Positions 1 to 10,322 of a stretch of 64,000 nt of DNA are shown here, piece by piece. The stretch is from an uncultured Collinsella sp. Its GTDB lineage: Bacteria > Actinomycetota > Coriobacteriia > Coriobacteriales > Coriobacteriaceae. Location: positions 1-64,000 of the forward strand of contig UQIL01000003.1 in NCBI GenBank assembly GCA_900541025.1, read 5' to 3'. The position numbers were made by a program, and so were the translations under genes. The number at the start of each line of letters is the position of its first letter. Position 1 is the stretch's first letter. The notes beneath the pieces were generated by a model. It worked only from the letters and a program-made list of their open reading frames with translations. It ran no database searches and was not told where the DNA came from.

Positions 1-1
1 G

Positions 2-541
2 GGGGCCAGGAGGCTCTGGGAGGCGCTGCTGGCCTCGTCGCGCTCGGGAAGGCGGCTCCCGGCCGGCGAGGACGTCGCGGTCCGGATGCTCGCCCGGGAG
101 ATAGCCTCCCTCGACGCCGACATCGAGGAGCTCGACTCGCTCGTGGCCGACTCACTGGCGGGCGACGAGGTCTACGAGTGCCTCCTCACGGTGCCCGGGA
201 TCGGCCCCAAGACCGCCGCGGCGCTGGTGACGTCGATCGACATATCCGCCTTCAGGGGGCACGACGAGCTCGCGAGCTATTGCGGCGTGGCGCCGTCAGA
301 CAGGCGCTCCGGGAGCAGCATCAGGTCGACGTCGCCTCAGCACGGCGGGAACAGGCAGCTCAAGAACCTGCTCATATTCAGCTGCAACTCCCTCATCGGC
401 ACGGACAACAGGTTCGGGAGGTACTACGGGGAGTGCAGGGCGAGGGGGATGAGGCACAGCAAGGCGCTGAAGGCGGTCGCGAGGAAGAGGCTCAAGGTCA
501 TATATGCGATCATGCGCGACGCCGTCCCGTACGCGGCCTAG
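2..541 (+). CDS. IS110-family transposase, C-terminal part (5' end outside window)
   Basis: The reading frame is open from base 2, so the gene starts upstream of the window; the first in-window ATG at 86 is internal. The visible ~179 residues contain the Transposase_20 (IS116/IS110/IS902) C-terminal region: a helix-hairpin-helix-like segment (VPGIGPKTAAAL) followed by a conserved block (SYCGVAPSDRRSGSSI ... GNRQLKNLL) that carries the late catalytic serine region of the family. The N-terminal RuvC-like DEDD domain must lie outside. It stops at a TAG at 539-541. IS110 elements lack long inverted repeats, so the right end cannot be placed from sequence alone; the 170 bases after the gene probably include it. 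Confidence 0.85.
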   Translation, partial: GARRLWEALLASSRSGRRLPAGEDVAVRMLAREIASLDADIEELDSLVADSLAGDEVYECLLTVPGIGPKTAAALVTSIDISAFRGHDELASYCGVAPSDRRSGSSIRSTSPQHGGNRQLKNLLIFSCNSLIGTDNRFGRYYGECRARGMRHSKALKAVARKRLKVIYAIMRDAVPYAA

Positions 542-656
542 CGGGCGGCGGGATCAACCGAAGAGGAAACCAAGCGGGGGCGCCAGGCGCCCGGATGCGT
601 CATGCCGAAATGGCGCGAAGCACGCGGTTGACAAAACTATAGAGACACGTCCCAAA

Positions 657-684
657 TTGACTACCCCGGCATTGGGGATACCAT
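657..684 (+). promoter_or_regulatory. candidate promoter of the M24 peptidase gene
   Basis: A TTGACT hexamer at 657-662 and TACCAT at 679-684 are 16 bases apart and end 27 bases before the peptidase ATG. The -10 is a weak match. The rest of 542-711 shows no other gene; it should contain the right end of the IS110 element. Confidence 0.25.
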
Positions 685-711
685 GGTGGCACTCTAGCGA
701 AAGGATGTTTC

Positions 712-1800
712 ATGGCACATGTCGATGACCAGCGCGTGGCTCGCGCGCTCGATGCGCTCGAGGCTCAGCACCCAGGCGCGCAGCTGCTTGTAAACGACCC
801 GTGGTCGATTTATTACCTGACCGGCTTTTATGCCGATATGTTCGAACGTTTTTGTGGCGTGCTGCTCGCACGCAATACTGAGCCCGTGATCTTGGTCAAC
901 GCCCTGCATCAGCTGCCCGAGTACGACAATGCCCGCGTCGCCTATCACACCGATACCGACGTCGTGACCGACACCATCGCGCGCGAGATCGATCCTGCCA
1001 AGCCTCTCGGCATCGACACCGTTATGCGCTCCGGCTTTTTGATGCCCCTTATTGATCGTCACGCCGCGAGCGAGTTCTTCCTGGGCGACTTTGCCGTCAC
1101 CGCCGCACGCACCCACAAGGATGCCGCGGAGCAGGAGCTCATGCGCATGTCCTCAGCCGCCAACGACGCCGTGATGGCCGACGCCATCAAGCTCGTTCAC
1201 GAGGGCGTGACGGAGCGCGAAATTGCCGACCAGATGCTCGGCCTGTACCGCAAGCACGACTGCGAGGGCTTTAGCTTTCCTCCCATCGTGAGCTTTGGCG
1301 CCAACGCGGGCGACCCGCATCACGAGCCCGACGGCACCGTACTCAAGCGCGGCGACGTGGTGCTGTTCGACATTGGTGGGCGTCATCGCAACTACTGCTC
1401 GGACATGACACGCACATTCTTTTGGGGCGAGCCGGACGAGGAGACCGCACGCATCTACGACATCGTGCGCCGCGCCAACGAGGCCGCCGAGGCGCTCATC
1501 GCCCCGGGCGTGCGCATGTGCGACCTGGACCGCGTCGCGCGCGACGTAATCGAGGATGCGGGCTACGGACAGTACTTTACGCATCGCCTGGGCCACTCGA
1601 TCGGCCTGCAGGACCACGAGCCAGGCGATGTTTCGCTCGTCAACGAGCAGGTTATCGAGCCGGGCATGACGTTCTCCATCGAACCGGGCATCTACCTCCC
1701 CGGCCGCACCGGCGTCCGCATCGAAGACCTTGCCCTGGTCACCGAGTCCGGCGTCGAGATCCTCAACGCCTACCCCCACGACCCAGTCCGCCTAGACTAG
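712..1800 (+). CDS. M24-family Xaa-Pro peptidase (aminopeptidase P / prolidase type)
   Basis: A cytoplasmic dimetal peptidase that releases the N-terminal residue before proline or splits X-Pro dipeptides. The 362-residue protein has a creatinase-like N-terminal domain (about 1-130) and a pita-bread catalytic domain. All five metal ligands are visible: D220 (LFDIGG), D231 (CSDMTRTFF), H295 (HRLGHSIGL), E324 (SIEPGIY) and E338 (RIEDLALV). The ATG at 712 follows GAAAGGATGTTTC, which gives an AAAGGA ribosome site. It stands alone on the plus strand and converges with folC. Sequence alone does not separate PepP from PepQ. Confidence 0.9.
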   Translation: MAHVDDQRVARALDALEAQHPGAQLLVNDPWSIYYLTGFYADMFERFCGVLLARNTEPVILVNALHQLPEYDNARVAYHTDTDVVTDTIAREIDPAKPLGIDTVMRSGFLMPLIDRHAASEFFLGDFAVTAARTHKDAAEQELMRMSSAANDAVMADAIKLVHEGVTEREIADQMLGLYRKHDCEGFSFPPIVSFGANAGDPHHEPDGTVLKRGDVVLFDIGGRHRNYCSDMTRTFFWGEPDEETARIYDIVRRANEAAEALIAPGVRMCDLDRVARDVIEDAGYGQYFTHRLGHSIGLQDHEPGDVSLVNEQVIEPGMTFSIEPGIYLPGRTGVRIEDLALVTESGVEILNAYPHDPVRLD

Positions 1801-1824
1801 GCACGCCACCAAAGCTCCCCTAGA

Positions 1825-1891
1825 AGTTGCGGTGAAATAGGGACTGTTCAAGGCTTCTAGCCCATAAAACAGTCCCTATTTCACCGCAACT
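1825..1891. repeat. palindromic dispersed repeat, family A, copy 1
   Basis: Perfect 24-bp inverted arms at 1825-1848 and 1868-1891 flank a 19-base loop. The left arm begins AGTTGCGGTGAAATAGGGAC. It lies between the converging peptidase and folC genes. Five more copies of the same palindrome occur in the window (14151, 17259, 39735, 41092, 58284). Confidence 0.9.
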
Positions 1892-1905
1892 GATGAGGGG
1901 ATGGG

Positions 1906-3249
1906 TTAGCGCAGCAGCCCGGCAACTTCGCCGGCTAGGGTGATGGTGCCGGCGGCTACGAAAGGTTCGCCCGAGGCATCGAAGGCGGCGAGCGCCTCGG
2001 ATACGCTGGGGTACACGCCCGCGAGCTTATCGGCATCAACGAGGGCGGCGAGCTCCTCTGCCGGCAGGGCGCGATTGGAATCGGTCTGGGTTACGACCAC
2101 GCGCGGGAAGGCCGGGATCAGCACATCGACGATACCCGCCACATCCTTGTCGGCCAGCGCGGCACACAGCAGCGTGGGGCGATTCTCAACGCACGGGTCG
2201 ATCTCGTCCAGTGCACTCACAAAATTCTCGCAGCTCTGGGGGTTATGGCAAGCGTCGATCAACTTGAGCGGATCGGTTCCTAGCACATCAAAGCGACCCG
2301 GCGTGGGGCAGCCCATAAGCGAAGCGTCGAGCTTGTCGTGGTCGAGCTCGCGACCCAGATACCCCTCGCACAGCATAATCGCGCACGCGGCATTCTGCGG
2401 CTGATAGGCCGGCTTGACCATGCTCGAGGTATAGATCGCGCGCGGCGTGGTGCAGCTAAACTCCACCGTATCGCCCACATGCGCCGGCACCTTGGTCGTG
2501 GCATGGCTCACCACGAGCGGCACCACACCGCACTCGCGACAACGGGCGTCCATCACGCGCTGAACGCTCGGCTCGTGCGTACCCTCACCCAGCACAACCA
2601 GACGTCCGGGCTTGATGACCGCGGCCTTCTCCCCCGCAATGGCCTCAAGCGTGTCGCCCAGGATGCGCGTGTGGTCGAGGCCGATACCCGTAATGGCAAC
2701 GGCGACGGGATCGGTCGCACTCGTGGCGTCCCAACGGCCGCCCATGCCGACCTCGAGCACAGCAACGTCCACCGCAGCCTCGGCAAACACCACCAGTGCG
2801 GCAGCCGTCAGCAGGTCAAACGGCGTGATGGTATAGGCGCGCTCCCCCGCCGCCACACGACGGGCATTCACGCGATGTCCCGCCTCGACGGCGGCAGAAA
2901 CGCCACGAGCAAAGGCCTCATCGCTCACGACGCACCCATCGACCTCCATGCGCTCGGGATAGTGCACAAGCTGCGGCGACGTATACAGCGCGGTCTTTAA
3001 CCCCTCACCACGAAGGATGGCGGCCGAAAAACGCGTGGTCGAAGTCTTGCCATTGGTACCGGCAACCTGAATGCAATCGAAATACTCATCCGGACGCCCC
3101 AGCTCATCGAGCATATCGACAACCGTCTCAAGCAGAGGCCCAGCATCCCCAGAAATCCGCCCCGTATCAGCAGCAAGCCCCACAGCCTCACCAAACGAAA
3201 GCAACTCAAACGAGAAAGGAACGACATACGACCCAGAACGCTTAGGCAT
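1906..3249 (-). CDS. folC: Folylpolyglutamate synthase / dihydrofolate synthase (Mur ligase family)
   Basis: Adds glutamate to (dihydro)folates using ATP, in one-carbon metabolism. The protein shows the Mur-ligase P-loop AGTNGKTST at residues ~63-71, an LEVGMGGRWDATS block typical of FolC, and a C-terminal glutamate-ligase domain (DACHNPQSCENF). At 447 residues it has the usual family size. The ATG at 3249 was chosen because GAGGGGAC lies about 10 bases upstream; a start at 3270 has no ribosome site and sits on a terminator hairpin. The gene lies downstream of valS, behind that hairpin, so it may be read partly from valS read-through. Confidence 0.9.
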   Translation of the reverse strand: MPKRSGSYVVPFSFELLSFGEAVGLAADTGRISGDAGPLLETVVDMLDELGRPDEYFDCIQVAGTNGKTSTTRFSAAILRGEGLKTALYTSPQLVHYPERMEVDGCVVSDEAFARGVSAAVEAGHRVNARRVAAGERAYTITPFDLLTAAALVVFAEAAVDVAVLEVGMGGRWDATSATDPVAVAITGIGLDHTRILGDTLEAIAGEKAAVIKPGRLVVLGEGTHEPSVQRVMDARCRECGVVPLVVSHATTKVPAHVGDTVEFSCTTPRAIYTSSMVKPAYQPQNAACAIMLCEGYLGRELDHDKLDASLMGCPTPGRFDVLGTDPLKLIDACHNPQSCENFVSALDEIDPCVENRPTLLCAALADKDVAGIVDVLIPAFPRVVVTQTDSNRALPAEELAALVDADKLAGVYPSVSEALAAFDASGEPFVAAGTITLAGEVAGLLR

Positions 3250-3270
3250 AAACCAAAGTCCCCTCAACAT

Positions 3271-3305
3271 AAAAAGAGGCCCGTAACAAACAACGAGCCC
3301 CTCCC
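3271..3305 (-). terminator. terminator or attenuator between valS and folC
   Basis: On the minus strand GGCTCGT pairs with ACGGGCC around a short loop and is followed by TCTTTTT. It ends only ~20 bases before the chosen folC ATG. It could end the valS transcript or attenuate folC. Confidence 0.55.
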
Positions 3306-3409
3306 ATTCAAAATATCAGCCAAACACCGCTTTGCAGCGAGATCAAGGCCACAACCAAGTGACCCTAACGCGCCAGATAAAGACAGCAACGTAACCGCAC
3401 CAGGAGCGG

Positions 3410-3510
3410 CCCGATGCTTTGCTCGCCGCAAGTTCCGCACGCAAAGGACAGCACTTAATGTGCTGTCCGTCTTGCGCAGGACTGTCCGCAGCGGAGAGCA
3501 AAGCATCGGG
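3410..3510. repeat. nested palindrome ~100 bp (downstream of valS)
   Basis: Perfect 15-bp outer arms at 3410-3424 and 3496-3510 enclose an inner hairpin at 3446-3468 with a 9-bp stem (GGACAGCAC/GTGCTGTCC) and a TTAAT loop. It begins 20 bases past the valS stop. The design matches elements at 6246-6360 and 63789-63887. Confidence 0.8.
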
Positions 3511-3529
3511 ACGCGCCCCCAAGTTAGAC

Positions 3530-6226
<2,697 letters not shown>

Positions 6227-6245
6227 ATATCTCTCCCGTCCCGCC

Positions 6246-6360
6246 GGGGAGGAATGTAGGCCCGATTTTCGCTCGGTCAGGTCCTGGCTCGCGCGAAGAC
6301 CACATTAAGTGGTCTTCGGCTCGTGCGGAATCTACGAAAATCGGGCCTACATTCCTCCCC
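6246..6360. repeat. nested palindrome ~115 bp (upstream of valS)
   Basis: Perfect 26-bp outer arms at 6246-6271 and 6335-6360 (left arm starts GGGGAGGAATGTAGGCCCGA) enclose an inner hairpin at 6295-6317 with a 9-bp stem (GAAGACCAC/GTGGTCTTC) and an ATTAA loop. It starts 20 bases upstream of the valS ATG, so the hairpin would fall in the valS leader or its promoter. Confidence 0.85.
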
Positions 6361-6454
6361 TTAGGTATCGATTACTTCAGTCTGATAGGACTTCGCTGAG
6401 GCTTAAACAAACACACAGAATAACACAGGTAGTTGGGGTTATTGCGCATATATA

Positions 6455-6490
6455 AAATAGCCTCCGACCGCGGGTAGTCGGAGGCTATTT
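6455..6490 (-). terminator. Rho-independent terminator after clpX
   Basis: A 14-bp stem (AAATAGCCTCCGAC/GTCGGAGGCTATTT) with an 8-base loop, 21 bases past the clpX stop; the A/T-rich end of the stem supplies the U-tract. Confidence 0.85.
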
Positions 6491-6511
6491 GCAAACACAT
6501 TTTAGGCAGGT

Positions 6512-7924
6512 CTAGCCGTAGATGCGCTGGGGCTGTTCTTCGCCCTTGACGGCGGCTTCGGTCACGACGACCTTGGCGACGCCCTCCTCACTAGGAAGGT
6601 CGAACATCGTCTGCTGCAGCACGTCCTCGCAGATGGCGCGCAGGCCGCGGGCGCCGGTCTTGCGGGCAAGCGCCATGCGGGCGATCTCGTGCAGGGCCGC
6701 GTCCTCAAACTCAAGATCAACGTCCTCGAGCTGGAACATCTTGCGGTACTGGCGCACCACGGCGTTCTTTGGCTCGGTCAGGATCGAAACCAGGTCGTCC
6801 TCGTCGAGCGCCTGCGTCTGGGTGACGACGGGCGTACGGCCCACGAACTCGGGGATCATGCCAAAGGCGTTGAGGTCCTGCGGTAGCACCTGGCGCAGCA
6901 GGTCGTTCTCGTCAACCGAGGCGGGGCCGGCGATCTCGGAGTTAAAGCCCACGCCCTTGTTGCCCACGCGATCGGCAATGATCTTATCCAGACCCACAAA
7001 GGCACCGCCGCAAATAAACAGGATGTTCGTCGTGTCGATCTGCAGCAGCTCCTGCTGGGGATGCTTGCGGCCGCCGGTGGGCGGAACGCTGGCCACCGTG
7101 CCCTCAAGAATCTTAAGCAGTGCCTGCTGAACGCCCTCGCCCGAAACATCTCGGGTGATGGAGAGGTTCTCGGCCTTGCGGGCGATCTTGTCGATCTCGT
7201 CCACGTAGATGATGCCCACCTGCGCGCGCTCAATGTCGCCATCGGCAGCGTTGATAAGCTTGAGCAGGATGTTCTCCACGTCCTCGCCAACATAGCCAGC
7301 CTCGGTGAGCGCGGTGGCGTCGGCGATGGCAAACGGCACCTCGAGGATGCGCGCGAGCGTCTGGGCCAGCAGCGTCTTACCGGTACCGGTGGGACCGAGC
7401 AACAGAATGTTGGACTTGGCGAGCTCAACCTCGTCCATATCGTCATCAAACTGGGCACCCATGCCCGATGCCTCGTCAAAGGCGGACACCGCGGCGCCGC
7501 CCTCGATCACGCGACGGTAGTGGTTGTACACGGCCACCGACATGGCGCGCTTGGCGTCCTCCTGGCCCATAACATAGGCCGAAAGCTCGTCATAAATCTC
7601 GTGCGGGGTCGGCACGTGCGTGATGACCTGGCGGTCGTCCTCGAGCTCAAAGCCCTCGGCCTCGGGGTCAACCGCGGGCTGGGATTCAGCCTGGCCATGG
7701 TCGTTGAGGAAGCCCGGCAGCTTGCCGTTGCGGGCGGCGTCCATAAAGTCCGAAGCCAGCGACTCCTCAAGGATCTCGGAGCAGGCGGCGACGCACTCGT
7801 CGCAGATAAAGATGTTGGTCGGACCCTTTACGAGACGACGGACCTGACCCTGCTCTTTTCCGCAGAAGGAGCAGCGAATGGGGTTGCCGTTCTCGTCAAA
7901 GTTATCCTGCATGTTACCGGCCAT
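6512..7924 (-). CDS. clpX: ATP-dependent Clp protease ATP-binding subunit ClpX
   Basis: AAA+ unfoldase that feeds substrates to ClpP. The 470-residue protein has an N-terminal C4 zinc finger (C18, C21, C41, C44), a Walker A GPTGTGKT, a Walker B IIYVDEIDKI, and the C-terminal ClpB-D2-like small domain. The ATG at 7924 lies one base past the clpP stop, with AAGGA inside the clpP end, so the two genes form a tight clpP-clpX operon. An acidic linker insertion between zinc finger and AAA domain (around residues 70-100) is longer than in E. coli. Upstream ATGs in frame would overlap clpP and lack ribosome sites. Confidence 0.97.
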   Translation of the reverse strand: MAGNMQDNFDENGNPIRCSFCGKEQGQVRRLVKGPTNIFICDECVAACSEILEESLASDFMDAARNGKLPGFLNDHGQAESQPAVDPEAEGFELEDDRQVITHVPTPHEIYDELSAYVMGQEDAKRAMSVAVYNHYRRVIEGGAAVSAFDEASGMGAQFDDDMDEVELAKSNILLLGPTGTGKTLLAQTLARILEVPFAIADATALTEAGYVGEDVENILLKLINAADGDIERAQVGIIYVDEIDKIARKAENLSITRDVSGEGVQQALLKILEGTVASVPPTGGRKHPQQELLQIDTTNILFICGGAFVGLDKIIADRVGNKGVGFNSEIAGPASVDENDLLRQVLPQDLNAFGMIPEFVGRTPVVTQTQALDEDDLVSILTEPKNAVVRQYRKMFQLEDVDLEFEDAALHEIARMALARKTGARGLRAICEDVLQQTMFDLPSEEGVAKVVVTEAAVKGEEQPQRIYG

Positions 7925-7925
7925 C

Positions 7926-8546
7926 CTAGGCGTCCTTCGCGGCAAGATCGCGCGAGGTGACGATACGGTCGATCAGGCCGTAGTCGAGGGCCTCGGCAGC
8001 GGTCAGGTAGTTGTCGCGCTCGGTATCGGCCTGAACCTTCTCGATCGGCTGGCCCGAGGCGTCGGACAGGATTTGGTTGAGCTCGCGACGGGTCTTCTTG
8101 ATCTCCTCGGCCACGATCTCGATCTCGGTCTGCTGGCCCTGAGCACCGCCACTGGGCTGGTGAATCATGACCTTGGAGTGCGGCAGGCAGAAACGCTTGC
8201 CCTTGGCGCCGGCCGAAAGCAGCACGGCGGCCATGGACGCAGCCATGCCCACACAGATGGTGGAAACCTGCGGCTTAATGAAGTTCATGGTGTCCAGAAT
8301 CGCCAGACCGGAGTAGACCTCGCCGCCGGGCGAATTGATGTAGAGCGAGATATCCTTCTCGGCATCCTGGCTCTCAAGATGCAGCAGCTGGGCAACGACC
8401 AGGTTGGCGCTGACGGAGTTGATCTCCTCGCCCAAGAAGATGATGCGGTCGTTGAGCAGGCGCGAATAGATATCGTAGCTGCGCTCGCCGCGCGGCGTCT
8501 GCTCGATAACGTATGGCACGAGGGCGGAATCGAACTTGGCGATCAT
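7926..8546 (-). CDS. clpP: ATP-dependent Clp protease proteolytic subunit ClpP
   Basis: Serine peptidase forming the 14-mer chamber partnered by ClpX. The catalytic Ser lies in GMAASMAA and the His in KVMIHQPSGGAQG; the Asp follows in the SDASGQ/ERDNYLTAAEA region. Three ATGs are possible (8558, 8552, 8546). The last was chosen because a GGAG at 8553-8556 sits six bases before it; the upstream two have no good site. This gives 206 residues, close to the usual ~200. tig lies upstream and clpX immediately downstream. Confidence 0.95.
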   Translation of the reverse strand: MIAKFDSALVPYVIEQTPRGERSYDIYSRLLNDRIIFLGEEINSVSANLVVAQLLHLESQDAEKDISLYINSPGGEVYSGLAILDTMNFIKPQVSTICVGMAASMAAVLLSAGAKGKRFCLPHSKVMIHQPSGGAQGQQTEIEIVAEEIKKTRRELNQILSDASGQPIEKVQADTERDNYLTAAEALDYGLIDRIVTSRDLAAKDA

Positions 8547-8591
8547 ACGCATCTCCATTTCTCTTACGGACCAATAGTGGTTCTAGACAAA

Positions 8592-8632
8592 CGTACGGTG
8601 CCCGCATGCTATGCATTGGCTGGCACCGTACG
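8592..8632. repeat. inverted repeat between tig and clpP
   Basis: CGTACGGTGCC at 8592-8602 pairs with GGCACCGTACG at 8622-8632 (11 bp, 19-base loop). No U-tract follows on either strand, so it is an operator or mRNA hairpin rather than a standard terminator. Confidence 0.5.
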
Positions 8633-8708
8633 AAGCAACCGGATAACCGGCTTATAACTTTACCCCATCACGGGCGCATCCATGCGCTCGCGGAAAAGGT
8701 GGCGAGAA

Positions 8709-10007
8709 TTACTCGGCGTCCTTGGCGGTCTCGTCGACCTCAGTCACCTTGGCGTTCTCGACCAGGTGGTCGACGGCCTTGGAGCGACGGATGGACTCAC
8801 GGACGGCAGGCATGCGGCCATCAGCGATGAACTCGGCCTTGGAAGCCTCGACGTCCTTGACGCCGGCCTTCTCGAACTCGGCGTTGATGTCGTCCTCGGT
8901 GACCTCGATCTTGAGCTCACGGGCGAGAGCATCGAGCGCCAGGGACTCACGGGCAACGTCGTTGGCCTGCTTGTGCAGGTCGCCGATGAACTGCTCCATG
9001 GTCAGGCCGGAAGCGGGCAGCCAGGTGTCGAGCGTCATGCCGCGGGCAGCGAGGTTGGACAGGAAGTTCTGGCCGAGCTCCTCAAAGACGGACTGCTCGT
9101 AGTCGGCGTCCATCTCGTCGAGCTGCAGACGCTCGGCGAGAGCGGAGACGCAACGGTTCTCCTTCTCGGCCGGGAGGCGGGAAGCCTTGTCCTGCTCGAT
9201 CTCGATCTTGATGGCGTCGCGCATGGCGTCGATGCTGTCGAAGCCAAAGTCGGACTTGACGAGTTCGTCGGTGAGCTCGGGGGTGTTGCGGACCTTGATG
9301 CCCTTGACAGTGACCTCGACGGTGTGGGTCTCGGCCTCCTCGCCCTCCTCGACCTCGTCGGTCCAGGTGACGGTCTTGACGTCGTCAACGTTGGCGCCGA
9401 TCAGGGCCTCGTTGAACTCGGCGGGGTTGCTGTCGCTACCGGCGATGAGCATGCGGCCCTCGGCGGCAAAGTTGTCGGCGTTCTCGACGGCCTTGAGGTC
9501 GACGGTAACGTAGTCCTCGGCCTCGACGGCGCGGCCCTCGACGTCCTCGAAGGTAGCACGGTAGTTGAGGAGCATCTCGACCTGGTTGTTGATCTCGGAC
9601 TCGGTGACCTCCGCGGGCGGCATCTCGATCTCAACGGCGTCGAAGGAGGAGAGCTCAGCGGCAGGACGCAGGGAGAACTCGACGGTGTAGGTGTAGTCCT
9701 CGTGATCCTTGGCGAGGTCGAGCTCCTTGTAGTCACCGTTCTTGGTGGGAACGATGTCCAGCTCGTTGAGGACGACGGGCTCGTTGGCGGCGATCAGGTC
9801 GTTGGTGGCCTGAGCGAGGGTAGCCTCGGCGCCAAGAGCAGAGTCGATGACCGGACGGGGAGCCTTACCGGCGCGGAAGCCCGGGAAGCGGTACTTCTTG
9901 GCGGTATCCTTGTAGGCCTTCTTGATCGCGGCGTCGACGTCGGCGGCCGGGATGGTGACCGTAGCGGTGAGCTTGGCGTCCTTGACGTCAGAAGCGGTGA
10001 TGTTCAA
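8709..10007 (-). CDS. tig: Trigger factor (ribosome-associated chaperone, peptidyl-prolyl isomerase)
   Basis: Binds the ribosome exit tunnel and assists nascent-chain folding. The N-terminal ribosome-binding domain contains the signature FPGFRAGKAPRPVI (family FRxGxxP); the FKBP-like PPIase domain follows (residues ~150-250), then the helical C-terminal domain ending in an acidic tail. Start: the first in-frame ATG at 10022 would be followed at once by AGGAGG in codons 2-3, whereas the TTG at 10007 sits exactly six bases after that AGGAGG and gives an N-terminus M-NITASDVKDAKLTATVTI, typical for the family. I therefore choose TTG; length 432 residues. Confidence 0.93.
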   Translation of the reverse strand: MNITASDVKDAKLTATVTIPAADVDAAIKKAYKDTAKKYRFPGFRAGKAPRPVIDSALGAEATLAQATNDLIAANEPVVLNELDIVPTKNGDYKELDLAKDHEDYTYTVEFSLRPAAELSSFDAVEIEMPPAEVTESEINNQVEMLLNYRATFEDVEGRAVEAEDYVTVDLKAVENADNFAAEGRMLIAGSDSNPAEFNEALIGANVDDVKTVTWTDEVEEGEEAETHTVEVTVKGIKVRNTPELTDELVKSDFGFDSIDAMRDAIKIEIEQDKASRLPAEKENRCVSALAERLQLDEMDADYEQSVFEELGQNFLSNLAARGMTLDTWLPASGLTMEQFIGDLHKQANDVARESLALDALARELKIEVTEDDINAEFEKAGVKDVEASKAEFIADGRMPAVRESIRRSKAVDHLVENAKVTEVDETAKDAE

Positions 10008-10098
10008 CACGTTCCTCCTCATACTGCCCAGCTTATCTGAGGTGCTGGTACCTTTATGCAACAAAGAGTCGCGACGGCGGGAGCCGACGCAGGTGCGT

Positions 10099-10182
10099 TG
10101 GTGCGGGCGAAAGGACTCGAACCTTCACGGGAATCCCACCAGAACCTAAATCTGGCGCGTCTACCAATTCCGCCACGCCCGC
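10099..10182 (-). tRNA. tRNA-Leu (anticodon UAG)
   Basis: The minus strand folds as a cloverleaf with acceptor GCGGGCG/CGCCCGC, anticodon stem CCAGA/TCTGG around TTTAGGT (anticodon TAG), a class II long variable arm and T-arm AAGGTTCGAGTCCTTT. Discriminator A and CCA are encoded (10099-10102). Confidence 0.96.
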
Positions 10183-10268
10183 ATGAGCGCACAGACTAGG
10201 AATGATAGCAGATACGAACGGCAAGCGCACGCACACCTTTTACAGGCTCACGACCTCACCACGAGTGC

Positions 10269-10298
10269 AAAAGGCGGGACGAGTTGCCCCGCCCCGCC
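10269..10298 (-). terminator. terminator after the molybdenum hydroxylase operon
   Basis: On the minus strand a GC-rich stem with GGCGGG/CCCGCC arms is followed by TTTTGC, 25 bases past the hydroxylase stop. Confidence 0.6.
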
Positions 10299-10322
10299 AA
10301 TTACGACTTGTTCGCTGACCCG

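Noticed and set aside
3264..3506. Small minus-strand frame of 80 codons between valS and folC
   Set aside because: It lies across the nested palindrome and terminator, has no ribosome site and no recognisable product.
6361..6455. T-box leader for valS
   Set aside because: No specifier-loop or T-box (AGGGTGGNACCGCG) sequence; the CCGACCGCGGG stretch belongs to the clpX terminator.
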